DNA from: Mucilaginibacter sabulilitoris
GTDB taxonomy: Bacteria > Bacteroidota > Bacteroidia > Sphingobacteriales > Sphingobacteriaceae
NCBI RefSeq assembly: GCF_034262375.1
Contig: NZ_CP139558.1
Coordinates: 6,324,001-6,388,000 of the forward strand
Reading direction: 5' to 3'
DNA length: 64,000 nucleotides
This document shows, one piece after another, positions 7,258-15,690 of the stretch (positions are counted from its first letter, which is position 1; every line of letters starts with the position of its first letter). Position numbers and translations under genes: made by a program. The notes beneath the pieces are model-generated. The model searched no databases. It saw only the letters and a program-made list of their open reading frames with translations, and was not told where the DNA came from.

Positions 7258-9378
7258 ATGTCTGTCAAAACAACACAATTTAAGCATGTAAGCTACCTGT
7301 GGGATGATGCAAAAGCCGCCGAACTTGCAGGCGACGAAGTTGCCCTGTTAATATACCGCTCAAACCTGTTGGGTGCCGATTTGCGCCTTACCAATTACGG
7401 CGGGGGTAACACTTCATGTAAAGTAATATCAAAAGACCCGCTTACCGGCAGCGAGGTTGAGGTAATGTGGATCAAAGGCTCTGGCGGCGATATCGGTACC
7501 CTTAAAAAAAGCGGACTGGCAGCATTATATGTTGATCGCCTGCGCAGCCTTAAAAACGTTTACCGCGGGGTTGAATATGAAGATGAGATGGTTGAATTAT
7601 TTAACCATTGCATTTACGACCTGGCATCAAAAGCGCCCTCAATTGACACCCCTTTACACGGCTTTTTACCATTTAAGCACATCGATCACCTGCACCCCGA
7701 CGCGGCCATTGCTATCGCTGCCGCCAAAGATGGCAAAAAAATAACCCGGGAACTTTTTAACGGCACTATAGGCTGGGTTGAATGGAAAAAACCGGGCTTT
7801 GAACTTGGCCTGCAATTAAAACAATGTCTGGACGAAAACCCTGGCATCCGTGGCATCATGTTAGGCTCACATGGTTTATTTACCTGGGGCGACACCGCTT
7901 ACGAAAGCTATATGAACACGCTTGAAGTTATCGAGCGCTGCGCCGAATACTTAGAGGAAAACTATGGTAAGAAAGGCCCTGTTTTTGGCGGCCAGAAAGT
8001 ACAAAGTTTAGACGAAGCCGGTCGTAAAAAACAAGCAGCTGCTATTGCGCCTATCCTGCGTGGTTTTTGCTCGAGCGAAAGGCACATGGTAGGCCATTTT
8101 ACTGATGACGCTCGTGTGCTGGAATTTATCAATTCAAATGATCTTGACCGTTTAGCACCATTAGGTACAAGCTGTCCCGACCACTTTTTACGTACCAAGA
8201 TCAGTCCGCTGGTACTTGACCTTAAATCCGGCGAAGACCTGAGCGATGTTAAAGCATTACAAGAGCGCCTTACCCCTGCTTTTGAGGCCTACCGCCAGAT
8301 GTATACCGACTATTATAACACCTGCAAACATGATAACAGCCCGGCAATCAGGGATACCAATCCGGTAATTATCCTGTACCCTGGTGTAGGCTTGTTCTCT
8401 TTTTCAAAAGATAAACAAACAGCCCGCGTAGCAGCTGAGTTTTATACCAATGCCATCAACGTTATGAAAGGCGCTGAAGCTATATCTGAATATACTTCAC
8501 TACCACACCAGGAAGCTTTTGATATTGAGTACTGGTTGCTGGAAGAAGCCAAATTGCAGCGTATGCCAAAACCAAAAGCATTATCAGGCAAAATTGCCCT
8601 CATAACAGGCAGCGCCGGGGGTATAGGTAAAGCTATAGCTAAGAAATTTGTTGACGAAGGCGCTGTTGTAATCTTAAACGATATGAACGCCGAACGCTTG
8701 GAAGGCGCAGGCGAAGAGTTTAAAAAACAATACGGTAAAGATTCGTATACTACCGCTACGCTTGATGTTACCAATGCTGAACAGATTAACAGCGCGCTGG
8801 AAATCGCGGCTTTAGCATTTGGCGGTGTTGATATCGTGGTGAACAATGCCGGTCTGTCTATCTCTAAATCAATAGCCGACCATACCGAAAAAGATTGGGA
8901 GCTGCTATATGACGTGTTGGTGAAAGGCCAGTTCTTCATTACGCAGGCCGCGGTTGCTGTAATGAAAAAACAAGCTATTGGTGGCGATATAATTAACATT
9001 GTAAGCAAAAACGCCTTAGTAAGCGGACCAAACAACGCAGGTTACGGATCGGCCAAAGCAGCACAACTGCACCTGAGCCGTTTGAACGCTGCTGAATTAG
9101 GTACCGATGGCATCCGCGTTAACGTGGTGAACCCTGATGCGGTTATCAGCGACAGCAATATATGGGCCGGCGGCTGGGCCGAAGGTCGTGCCAAGGCTTA
9201 TGGTATTACAGTAGCCGAACTGCCTGCTTACTACGCAAAACGCACACTGCTTAACGAAATCATTTTACCTGCCGATATTGCTGATGCCTGCTTTGCCTTT
9301 ACCGGCGGCCTGCTCAACAAATCAACCGGTAACGTGTTGAATGTTGATGGCGGTGTAGCTATGGCATTTGTGCGATAA
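7258..9378 (+). CDS. Bifunctional rhamnulose-1-phosphate aldolase / lactaldehyde dehydrogenase (SDR)
   Basis: Fusion of 706 aa. Residues about 1-420 form a class II aldolase/adducin domain that would split rhamnulose-1-phosphate into dihydroxyacetone phosphate and L-lactaldehyde. Residues about 440-706 form a short-chain dehydrogenase that would oxidise the lactaldehyde to lactate with NAD. The SDR half shows the nucleotide-binding TGSAGGIG near 450 and the catalytic YGSAK (Tyr596, Lys600). The same fusion is known in rhamnose operons of Bacillus, Rhizobium and Bacteroidota. A palindromic repeat separates it from the isomerase. The long antisense frame at 8442-9035 is a shadow. Confidence 0.9.
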   Translation: MSVKTTQFKHVSYLWDDAKAAELAGDEVALLIYRSNLLGADLRLTNYGGGNTSCKVISKDPLTGSEVEVMWIKGSGGDIGTLKKSGLAALYVDRLRSLKNVYRGVEYEDEMVELFNHCIYDLASKAPSIDTPLHGFLPFKHIDHLHPDAAIAIAAAKDGKKITRELFNGTIGWVEWKKPGFELGLQLKQCLDENPGIRGIMLGSHGLFTWGDTAYESYMNTLEVIERCAEYLEENYGKKGPVFGGQKVQSLDEAGRKKQAAAIAPILRGFCSSERHMVGHFTDDARVLEFINSNDLDRLAPLGTSCPDHFLRTKISPLVLDLKSGEDLSDVKALQERLTPAFEAYRQMYTDYYNTCKHDNSPAIRDTNPVIILYPGVGLFSFSKDKQTARVAAEFYTNAINVMKGAEAISEYTSLPHQEAFDIEYWLLEEAKLQRMPKPKALSGKIALITGSAGGIGKAIAKKFVDEGAVVILNDMNAERLEGAGEEFKKQYGKDSYTTATLDVTNAEQINSALEIAALAFGGVDIVVNNAGLSISKSIADHTEKDWELLYDVLVKGQFFITQAAVAVMKKQAIGGDIINIVSKNALVSGPNNAGYGSAKAAQLHLSRLNAAELGTDGIRVNVVNPDAVISDSNIWAGGWAEGRAKAYGITVAELPAYYAKRTLLNEIILPADIADACFAFTGGLLNKSTGNVLNVDGGVAMAFVR

Positions 9379-9453
9379 TTTTGAGTCTTTAGGCCGAAAG
9401 GACTATTGGACAAGGGACTTTAAGACAAGTACATTGGGAACAAAAAACCCACA

Positions 9454-9538
9454 TGTCATTGCGAGCGAAGCGTGGCAATCTCACAGGCAAGGTTTATCAG
9501 CACGTGAGATTGCTTTGTCGTTCCTCCTCGCAATGACA
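9454..9538. repeat. Palindromic intergenic repeat (TCATTGCGAG type) inside the rhamnose operon
   Basis: The left arm begins TGTCATTGCGAGCGAAGCG and the right arm ends CTCCTCGCAATGACA, with an inner CAATCTCA / TGAGATTG pair, so the whole unit can fold into one long imperfect hairpin. Repeats of this wording are common between genes in many bacterial genomes. It sits in a 193-bp gap between the aldolase and isomerase genes, where it could attenuate transcription or stabilise part of the mRNA. Confidence 0.8.
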
Positions 9539-9571
9539 TATTTTAGAATATAATTACATAAACCAATAACC

Positions 9572-10846
9572 ATGCAATTAGAGAAGAGCATAATTGACGA
9601 GGCTAATCATAAGCAACAGGCGGCGCATCAGCGCAAGTTTGATTTTGTTGCTGCCGATATAAACGGACTGGATACGATTATTCAAAAAATTTCCGATTTC
9701 AATATAGCTATACCCAGTTGGGCTTTAGGTACAGGCGGTACACGCTTCGGTCGTTTTTCGGGCGGTGGTGAGCCACGCAGCCTGGAAGAAAAAATTGAGG
9801 ATGTAGGTTTAATACATGCGTTAAACAAAAGCAGCAATTCCATATCGCTGCACATTCCGTGGGATATCCCTAAAAACGCTGCTTCTATTAAAGCATTGGC
9901 AGCACAACTGGGCCTGCATTTTGACGCGGTTAACTCCAACACTTTTCAGGATCAGCCCGATCAGCAGTACAGCTACAAATATGGTTCTTTACACCATGTA
10001 GATAAGGCTGTACGCAAACAAGCAGTTGAACATAACATTGAGGTAATTAACTACGGTATTGAACTTGATTCAAAAGCGTTATCTGTTTGGCTGTCCGACG
10101 GATCAAATTTCCCCGGCCAGCTTAACATGCGCGGTGCGTTTGAGCGTACACTGGAAAGCCTTCACGAAATTTATGACGCCCTGCCTGCCGACTGGAAAGT
10201 ATGGATAGAGTACAAACCTTACGAACCTAATTTTTATTCAACTACCATTGGCGATTGGGGCCAATCATACCTGCTGGCATCAAAACTGGGCAAAAAAGCG
10301 CAAACTTTGGTCGACTTAGGTCACCATTTGGGCAGCACCAACATTGAGCAGATTGTATCGTTGTTACTGATGGAAGGCAAACTTGCCGGTTTCCACTTTA
10401 ACGATTCGAAATATGGCGATGACGACTTAACCGTAGGCAGCATTAATCCTTACCAACTGTTCCTGATATTTAATGAACTGGTTGAAGGCATGGATGCCCG
10501 TGGTTTAAATCATGCTACCGGTATAGGCTGGATGATAGATGCATCACACAACATAAAAGACCCAATTGAAGATCTTCTGCAATCTGTAGAAGCCATTAAA
10601 ATTGCCTATGCTCAGGCTTTACTGGTCGATCAGCCAGCCCTGGTACAGGCACAGCAGAACAACGACGTAGTACTGGCGCAGGAAATATTACAGCACGCCT
10701 ACCGCACCGATGTGCGTCCGTTATTGGCCGAAGCCCGCTTACGCTCGGGTGGTGCATTAAATCCTTTAGCTATATACAGACAGCAAACCATACGCAAACA
10801 ACTGATAGAAGAACGTGGAGCGCTGGCAGTATCAACCGGCTTGTAA
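9572..10846 (+). CDS. rhaI: L-rhamnose isomerase (Pseudomonas stutzeri RhaI type)
   Basis: Metal-dependent TIM-barrel isomerase of 424 aa that converts L-rhamnose to L-rhamnulose in the cytosol. Likely metal and catalytic residues are in order: Glu213 in WIEYKPYEPN, Asp248 in LVDLGHHLG, His275 in GFHFNDSKYGDDD, and Asp323 in MIDASH. The spacing of the first three matches the metal ligands of the P. stutzeri enzyme as I recall them, and the sequence is unlike E. coli RhaA. It is third in the rhamnose operon; its stop is three bases before the kinase ATG, so coupling is likely. Confidence 0.9.
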   Translation: MQLEKSIIDEANHKQQAAHQRKFDFVAADINGLDTIIQKISDFNIAIPSWALGTGGTRFGRFSGGGEPRSLEEKIEDVGLIHALNKSSNSISLHIPWDIPKNAASIKALAAQLGLHFDAVNSNTFQDQPDQQYSYKYGSLHHVDKAVRKQAVEHNIEVINYGIELDSKALSVWLSDGSNFPGQLNMRGAFERTLESLHEIYDALPADWKVWIEYKPYEPNFYSTTIGDWGQSYLLASKLGKKAQTLVDLGHHLGSTNIEQIVSLLLMEGKLAGFHFNDSKYGDDDLTVGSINPYQLFLIFNELVEGMDARGLNHATGIGWMIDASHNIKDPIEDLLQSVEAIKIAYAQALLVDQPALVQAQQNNDVVLAQEILQHAYRTDVRPLLAEARLRSGGALNPLAIYRQQTIRKQLIEERGALAVSTGL

Positions 10847-10849
10847 ACT

Positions 10850-12238
10850 ATGGAGCAAATACCTGTTATAGCTATTTTTGATGTGGGTAAAACCAATAAG
10901 AAGCTGTTCCTTTTTGATGAGAACTATAAAATAGTTTTTGAACGGACAGCCCGGTTTACCGAAACTCACGACGAAGATGGCGAACCTTGCGAAAACCTCG
11001 ACAGCCTGCGGCTGTCGGTATTTGACTCGCTGAGGGAAATATTTAAGCATAAACAGTTTGACCTTAAGGCGGTCAACTTCTCAACTTATGGGGCCAGTTT
11101 TGTATATGTTGATGAAGATGGCAGGCCCCTTACCCCCTTGTATAATTACCTTAAACCATATCCACCAGAGTTGGGCAGGCAGTTTTATGAAACCTACGGC
11201 GATGAAGCCCGGTTTGCACGCGAAACTGCCTCGCCTGTTTTGGGTAATTTAAACTCGGGGCTGCAAGTGTACAGGCTTAAATACGAACAGCCCGAGGTAT
11301 TTAAAAAGGTAAAATATGCGCTGCATTTACCTCAATACATGAGCTACCTGCTCAGCGGCCAAATGGTTACCGATCTTACGAGTATTGGCTGCCATACCGC
11401 ACTGTGGGATTTTGGCAAAAACACCTATCATGAGTGGGTAGACAAAGAAGGCATCCTTCCCAAAATGGCGCCCCTAAAACCTGCTGATGGCGTCCTTTCG
11501 GCTGTATTTCCCGGGAGTACTTATAGTGTGGGCATCGGCCTGCATGATAGTTCGGCCGCGCTTATACCTTACCTCGTGAGTTTTAACATGCCGTTTGTGC
11601 TGATATCTACGGGTACATGGTCTATCAGCCTGAACCCTTTTAACCAAACACCGCTTACCGAAGAAGAGCTTAAAAACGATTGTCTCAACTACCTGCAATA
11701 TAAAGGTGGCCCTGTTAAGGCATCAAGGCTATTTACAGGTTACGAATATGAACAGCAGGTAAAACGCATTGCAGCTCATTTTAACCAGGACATGATCAGG
11801 TACCGCACTATGAATTTTGATCCGGCTATAGTTGCAAAGCTACAGGCAAAAAAGGCGCTGCAATCCAGGCATCAGCAGGGCGAATTACAAAAATCGGTAT
11901 TTGAACAACGTGAGCTTGCCGATTTCAGCAACGATGCCGAAGCTTATCACCAATTAATGATCGACATAGTTCAGCAGCAAACCATATCCACCGGCTATGT
12001 GCTGCAGGGTTGTAAAGTACAAAGGATATTTGTAGATGGCGGATTCAGTAAAAACACGGTGTTTATGCACCTGCTGGCTTTCGCTTTCCCGCATCTGGAG
12101 GTTTACGCGGCATCAATGGCACAAGCTACCGCTGTGGGTACAGCCCTTGCTATACACCAGGCATGGAACACCAAAACCCTACCTCATGACCTGATAGAGC
12201 TGAAATACTATTCAGGAGTTCAGAATGAAGTGGTGTGA
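10850..12238 (+). CDS. FGGY-family kinase, probable rhamnulokinase
   Basis: Sugar kinase of 462 aa with an N-terminal loop FDVGKTNKKLFLFD (about 10-23), the region ISTGTWSISLNPF around the catalytic domain interface, and a C-terminal VDGGFSKNTVFM signature. The phosphate-binding loop (DVGKTNKK) differs from the usual DxGTxS and matches a Bacteroidota FGGY branch found beside rhamnose isomerase. From its place directly after rhaI it most likely phosphorylates L-rhamnulose; this is inference from context. It ends in a convergent spacer that carries a palindromic repeat. Confidence 0.82.
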   Translation: MEQIPVIAIFDVGKTNKKLFLFDENYKIVFERTARFTETHDEDGEPCENLDSLRLSVFDSLREIFKHKQFDLKAVNFSTYGASFVYVDEDGRPLTPLYNYLKPYPPELGRQFYETYGDEARFARETASPVLGNLNSGLQVYRLKYEQPEVFKKVKYALHLPQYMSYLLSGQMVTDLTSIGCHTALWDFGKNTYHEWVDKEGILPKMAPLKPADGVLSAVFPGSTYSVGIGLHDSSAALIPYLVSFNMPFVLISTGTWSISLNPFNQTPLTEEELKNDCLNYLQYKGGPVKASRLFTGYEYEQQVKRIAAHFNQDMIRYRTMNFDPAIVAKLQAKKALQSRHQQGELQKSVFEQRELADFSNDAEAYHQLMIDIVQQQTISTGYVLQGCKVQRIFVDGGFSKNTVFMHLLAFAFPHLEVYAASMAQATAVGTALAIHQAWNTKTLPHDLIELKYYSGVQNEVV

Positions 12239-12253
12239 GGTTGAGTTAAAGGG

Positions 12254-12323
12254 GTCATCCTGAGCTTGTCGAAGGATCGGGCGGAGAGGCCCCGACACCA
12301 TGCTTCGACAAGCTCAGCATGAC
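12254..12323. repeat. Palindromic intergenic repeat (TCATCCTGAG type) between convergent genes
   Basis: The arms GTCATCCTGAGCTTGTCGAAG and CTTCGACAAGCTCAGCATGAC pair almost perfectly around a GC-rich loop. It fills most of the 91-bp gap between the ends of the kinase and the alpha/beta hydrolase genes, so it could serve as a two-way terminator. The same TCATCC-type opening is seen at 49864. Confidence 0.8.
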
Positions 12324-12329
12324 ACCAAC

Positions 12330-13256
12330 TTATAAAGTGGCCGTCTTCACCGCTTCTACAATATCCTGAATAAGCCCGGTGTCTTTAATTATCCGCTCGT
12401 GGCCTACGGCTTCATATTCTTTAATCAATATTTCGGGATGGTTGCTTAAAAACTTCTGCAAATAACTATAAGGAGCGGTTTTATCTTCCTTATCATAAAC
12501 AAGCAGATGTTTTACGGCGGCATCATCCGGATATAAACCGGGTAGATTAAAATACGAGGCAGGCACTTCGACCAATAATTTGAAAGCTTCAAAAAACTTA
12601 TCCTGAGCAGCAACAGGCACATCCGCCGCTGTCATGGTGGCAATAAAATTTTCCCTTAATCTCACCAATGGAGCTATGCTAATCAGTAAGGATGGCTTGA
12701 TATTCGTACTATTAATAACAATGGTGTTAGCCATCGCTCCAAGTGAATGCCCTATTAATATATCGGGTGGTCCGTAGGTATTAACAATTGCTTCCGCGGC
12801 TTTTGCAAAAAGCGACAGGTTGGAAAGTTCGCCCTCTGAACTGCCATTACCCGGAGCATCAAAGGCAATAATCTGCAAATCGTCTATCATTCGAAGCGCG
12901 GTGATCAGCTCGGTAAAATCAGCTGCCTTAGAGCCCCAGCCATGCGTAATCAATACCCTGCGGCTGCCGTTACCCCATATAAAACCATTAAACTTTAACA
13001 TCGAGCAGCTAAAATGCGGATCGTCTGCTTCCAACGTAAACGGGGTTGCCTCATCAAGCAATTGCTGGCTTTGTAACCTTACGGGCATTTTAGGCGAATA
13101 GCAGATCAGCTGCCAAAGCAAATCGGTTATATCTTGATTATCGCGATGGTCTATTGCTTTAACCCGGGTAAAAAGTTCTTTAAGTTTTTTCATAGATGAT
13201 TTGTAACCTTCAAAGGTAGAAACCACTTTTAAAGTCAACTCATCTGCAAATGTCAT
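12330..13256 (-). CDS. Alpha/beta hydrolase
   Basis: Protein of 308 aa with an alpha/beta hydrolase core. It has the oxyanion-type HGWG (105-108), nucleophile elbow GHSLG with Ser171, an Asp-containing VYDKEDKTAP (probable acid) and a late VGHERI that supplies the catalytic His. There is no signal peptide, so it is cytosolic. The first 90 residues are not conserved core. The substrate is unknown. Its first 41 codons lie in the 251-bp tandem duplication, so a second copy of its 5' end exists upstream (13384-13507). Confidence 0.75.
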   Translation of the reverse strand: MTFADELTLKVVSTFEGYKSSMKKLKELFTRVKAIDHRDNQDITDLLWQLICYSPKMPVRLQSQQLLDEATPFTLEADDPHFSCSMLKFNGFIWGNGSRRVLITHGWGSKAADFTELITALRMIDDLQIIAFDAPGNGSSEGELSNLSLFAKAAEAIVNTYGPPDILIGHSLGAMANTIVINSTNIKPSLLISIAPLVRLRENFIATMTAADVPVAAQDKFFEAFKLLVEVPASYFNLPGLYPDDAAVKHLLVYDKEDKTAPYSYLQKFLSNHPEILIKEYEAVGHERIIKDTGLIQDIVEAVKTATL

Positions 13257-13295
13257 TTTAAAGAAAATGACATCCTTTTTAAAAAGCTGTAAGCC

Positions 13296-13383
13296 TTAAT
13301 TTTTACCAGTACCCAGCCATAACAAAGCATTCATGATTAGTTTATTCTGTACATCATTATCAAATGTTTGCGATAGTTCCTTA
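13296..13383 (-). pseudogene. Orphan 3' fragment of the ThuA gene (duplication copy 1)
   Basis: This is the duplicate of the last 29 codons and stop of the ThuA gene at 13547. It lacks an upstream gene body and is preceded by the fragment of the hydrolase gene in copy 2, so it is not an independent gene. Confidence 0.85.
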
Positions 13384-13507
13384 CTTGATTATCGCGATGG
13401 TCTATTGCTTTAACCCGGGTAAAAAGTTCTTTAAGTTTTTTCATAGATGATTTGTAACCTTCAAAGGTAGAAACCACTTTTAAAGTCAACTCATCTGCAA
13501 ATGTCAT
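13337..13507 (-). pseudogene. Chimeric short frame: hydrolase N-terminus running into the duplicated ThuA end
   Basis: In copy 2 the hydrolase ATG (13505-13507) is followed by the same first 41 codons. It then crosses the copy junction into another frame of the ThuA fragment, adding 15 unrelated residues before TAA at 13337-13339. It is a by-product of the duplication. It could yield a 56-residue peptide if the upstream sequence carries the hydrolase promoter, but a function is unlikely. Confidence 0.75.
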
Positions 13508-13546
13508 TTTAAAGAAAATGACATCCTTTTTAAAAAGCTGTAAGCC

Positions 13547-14395
13547 TTAATTTTTACCAGTACCCAGCCATAACAAAGCATTCATGATTAGTTTATTCTG
13601 TACATCATTATCAAATGTTTGCGATAGTTCCTTATTGGTTCCGCCATCATAATCCATATCATTATGGCCCATATTAAAATAAACCATACGATAATTCTTA
13701 TTAGTCCATACAACAGGGTAATAGCCGCTGTGCCATATTTCATAAGGTTTGGGCCCGGTACCCAAGGGGAAACTGGTTGAGTCTATAGACAATAAAATTT
13801 TAATATCAGGATTGGCGCGCAGGTCTTTCTCCCATCTGTACCATTCGTTTGGCGATGCTTTGAAAGTGGTGGGCAGGCCCTTTGTTACCGGGTGTTTGGA
13901 ATCCACCCTCAAAATAGCCGAAGTTGGGTGCCAGGTATTGCTCTTATACTGTCCCGAACCCAAAAATTCGTTGTGATACCAGTCCCAGTTTTGCGGATAG
14001 TCTGACGGGGTAAGCGCGAAAGCGGAGAAGTGGAAGCCCATCCAAGCGCCGCCATTTTTCATATACTGCTCAAAGGCTGCTCTTTGCGCCGGATCATCGG
14101 TACGGGTATCTAAAAATATCACTACCTGGTATTTAGCCAAAAACTCAGGGGTCATATCGCTCCAGTTTTTGGTAGAATCATACGTAAAGTTGTATTTTTT
14201 GGCCATCTCCGGGAACCACCGATTAGCCTCGTGCATAAAGCTGATATGCGCCTTATCCTCACGGCCGGTGTAAAAGGCAATCACTTTAAACCTGGGTTTA
14301 ACGTTTTGCGCCTTAGCATGGTAAAGACTAAAACATACTATACAAATTGTAATTGCCAGCACGGCAATTTTTTGAACACCGGTACGAGAGGTCAT
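13547..14395 (-). CDS. Secreted ThuA-domain protein
   Basis: Protein of 282 aa with a signal peptide (hydrophobic about 10-28, ending near AKAQ). One ThuA-like, glutamine-amidotransferase-fold domain follows, with RFKVIAFYTGREDKAHISFMHEA at its start, VVIFLDTRTDD mid-way, GGAWMGFHFSAF, and the C-terminal RMVYFNMGHNDMDYDGG. ThuA-like domains are common in Bacteroidota carbohydrate loci, and their enzymatic role is mostly unproven. Its last 29 codons are duplicated downstream. It has no same-strand partner on its 5' side, since 575 bp of gene-free sequence separates it from the response regulator. Confidence 0.82.
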   Translation of the reverse strand: MTSRTGVQKIAVLAITICIVCFSLYHAKAQNVKPRFKVIAFYTGREDKAHISFMHEANRWFPEMAKKYNFTYDSTKNWSDMTPEFLAKYQVVIFLDTRTDDPAQRAAFEQYMKNGGAWMGFHFSAFALTPSDYPQNWDWYHNEFLGSGQYKSNTWHPTSAILRVDSKHPVTKGLPTTFKASPNEWYRWEKDLRANPDIKILLSIDSTSFPLGTGPKPYEIWHSGYYPVVWTNKNYRMVYFNMGHNDMDYDGGTNKELSQTFDNDVQNKLIMNALLWLGTGKN

Positions 14396-14970
14396 GGTTT
14401 ACTGTTGATTAATGATTGCTCCTATAAAACTAATTAAATTTTGGTAAACGTTTAATAGTAAAAGCAGCTATGAAACGAGACGCAGTAATATAACAGGGAG
14501 AATAAACGGAGCCTGTTCTTTTGCAAAATCAGAAAAACAAAATTGCTTATAACAAATAACAGCCGCTACACTTGCTGTAGACGGCTGCTTCTAAGTTACT
14601 ATCCCTAATTATATAACTTATTATTTTTATTCAGAGCTATTGAATATTTCTGAGATTTGATTTATATCGTTTTGTAATAGTGTTATTTTATAATGTCAAA
14701 GATATTACCTCCAGCCATAAACCGCGACAGGGATATTACCTAAGTAATTTACGGAATTTACTGTATTTATTGCCAGTGAATTTACGTGAAATGCCATTTG
14801 CGGATGAGTATTTTTACGCAGATACTTATGCAGTATTTTAGCAATGGCTGTAAACAGAATACCCGTAGCTTTCATGACAATGGTTTATTTTACTATTACA
14901 CGAAAATGAGGAATATACCTATACGGGTCAATCATATAAGCTTATGGTTTTTCACCGAAAAATATTACAG
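14396..14970. other. 575-bp gene-free stretch with stem-loop and short direct repeats
   Basis: No convincing gene was seen. There is a stem-loop around 14555-14584 (CAGCCG...CGGCTG with an inner TACA/TGTA) without a clear T-run. Two direct copies of GATATTACCT occur at 14701-14710 and 14732-14741, and two copies of GAATTTAC at 14754-14761 and 14778-14785. The open frame from 14786 has atypical composition and runs antisense into the response regulator, so it is not called. Confidence 0.4.
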
Positions 14971-15615
14971 TTACATGCTGCCAACCAGTCTTTCACGAAT
15001 GGCTTTGGCCACAGCTTCTGATTTGGAGTTTACATGCAGTTTTTTGTAGATGCTGCTGATGTGGGTGCATACGGTACCCATACTAATGTAGCAGCGTTCG
15101 GCTATCATTTTATAACTGTCGCCCTTTACCAGACACCCCAGCACTTCCCGTTCGCGCAGGGAAAGATCATACTCGTTGGCTACATCTGATCTCTTTTCCC
15201 TGAAAAAATCGAGCACCTTACGGGCTATGCTTGCATTCATCGGGGCACCTCCCTGATTTACATCCGTAATAGCTTCGAGGATCTTGGCGGGCGAGGTTTT
15301 TTTAAGCAGATAACCCGTTGCTCCCGACTGGATAGCCGCGAACACCTTATCGCTATCATCATAAGAGGTCAGGATCAATACATTTACATTGGGAAAGTGC
15401 GTTTTGATGAGTGCTGTGGCCTCTATGCCGCTGAGGCCTGGCATGTCTATGTCCATGAGTACCACATCCGTTGTATCATGCCGCATATGGTCGAGCACCT
15501 TGTTACCATCAGGATAAGTTCCGGCTATTACATAACCCGGTGTGCCTGATATTAAATAACTCAGGCTATCGCGCAAGGCGCTATTATCATCAAATACAGA
15601 TACTCTGATGTCCAA
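14971..15615 (-). CDS. LuxR/NarL-type response regulator (orphan)
   Basis: Two-domain response regulator of 214 aa. The receiver domain (1-120) has the acidic pair FDD, the phospho-acceptor Asp55 in LMDIDMPG, the switch Thr/Ser in ILTSYD, and the conserved Lys in LLKKTSP. The C-terminal LuxR helix-turn-helix (about 150-212) begins LSLREREVL. It should dimerise and bind promoter DNA on phosphorylation. The start read here is a TTG at 15613-15615; no ATG lies in frame just upstream. No histidine kinase is next to it; the nearest kinase is at 39781, and a link would be guesswork. Confidence 0.9.
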   Translation of the reverse strand: MDIRVSVFDDNSALRDSLSYLISGTPGYVIAGTYPDGNKVLDHMRHDTTDVVLMDIDMPGLSGIEATALIKTHFPNVNVLILTSYDDSDKVFAAIQSGATGYLLKKTSPAKILEAITDVNQGGAPMNASIARKVLDFFREKRSDVANEYDLSLREREVLGCLVKGDSYKMIAERCYISMGTVCTHISSIYKKLHVNSKSEAVAKAIRERLVGSM

Positions 15616-15690
15616 TTTTTTAAATTTAAACAGTAAAGTTAAAACCTAACTCAAAGCATTCCAATCATATATGCATATGATATTACGAGT

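Larger units (their letters stand above)
13133..13634. repeat. Perfect 251-bp tandem duplication
   Basis: Bases 13133-13383 and 13384-13634 read as identical copies lying head to tail. Each copy holds the 5' end of the alpha/beta hydrolase gene and the 3' end of the ThuA gene with their spacer. Both full-length genes survive because the duplication straddles their junction: the hydrolase uses copy 1 and the ThuA gene uses copy 2. The flanks diverge at once outside the copies. Absence of differences means a very recent event or an assembly artefact. Confidence 0.92.

Noticed and set aside
8442..9035. Antisense frame of 197 codons in the aldolase/dehydrogenase gene
   Set aside because: It is opposite the SDR half of a clear enzyme; Ser/Ala-rich composition is typical of a shadow.
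9454..9538. Possible CRISPR or array-like element
   Set aside because: It is one palindromic unit without regular spacers; no array of repeats was seen anywhere in the window.
12330..14395. Programmed recombination or phase-variation switch at the 251-bp duplication
   Set aside because: The copies are direct, both genes remain whole, and no recombinase or short site is near; a plain duplication or assembly error explains it.
14786..15049. Plus-strand frame of 87 codons before and over the response regulator end
   Set aside because: It has no recognisable domain, poor composition and runs antisense into the LuxR domain.
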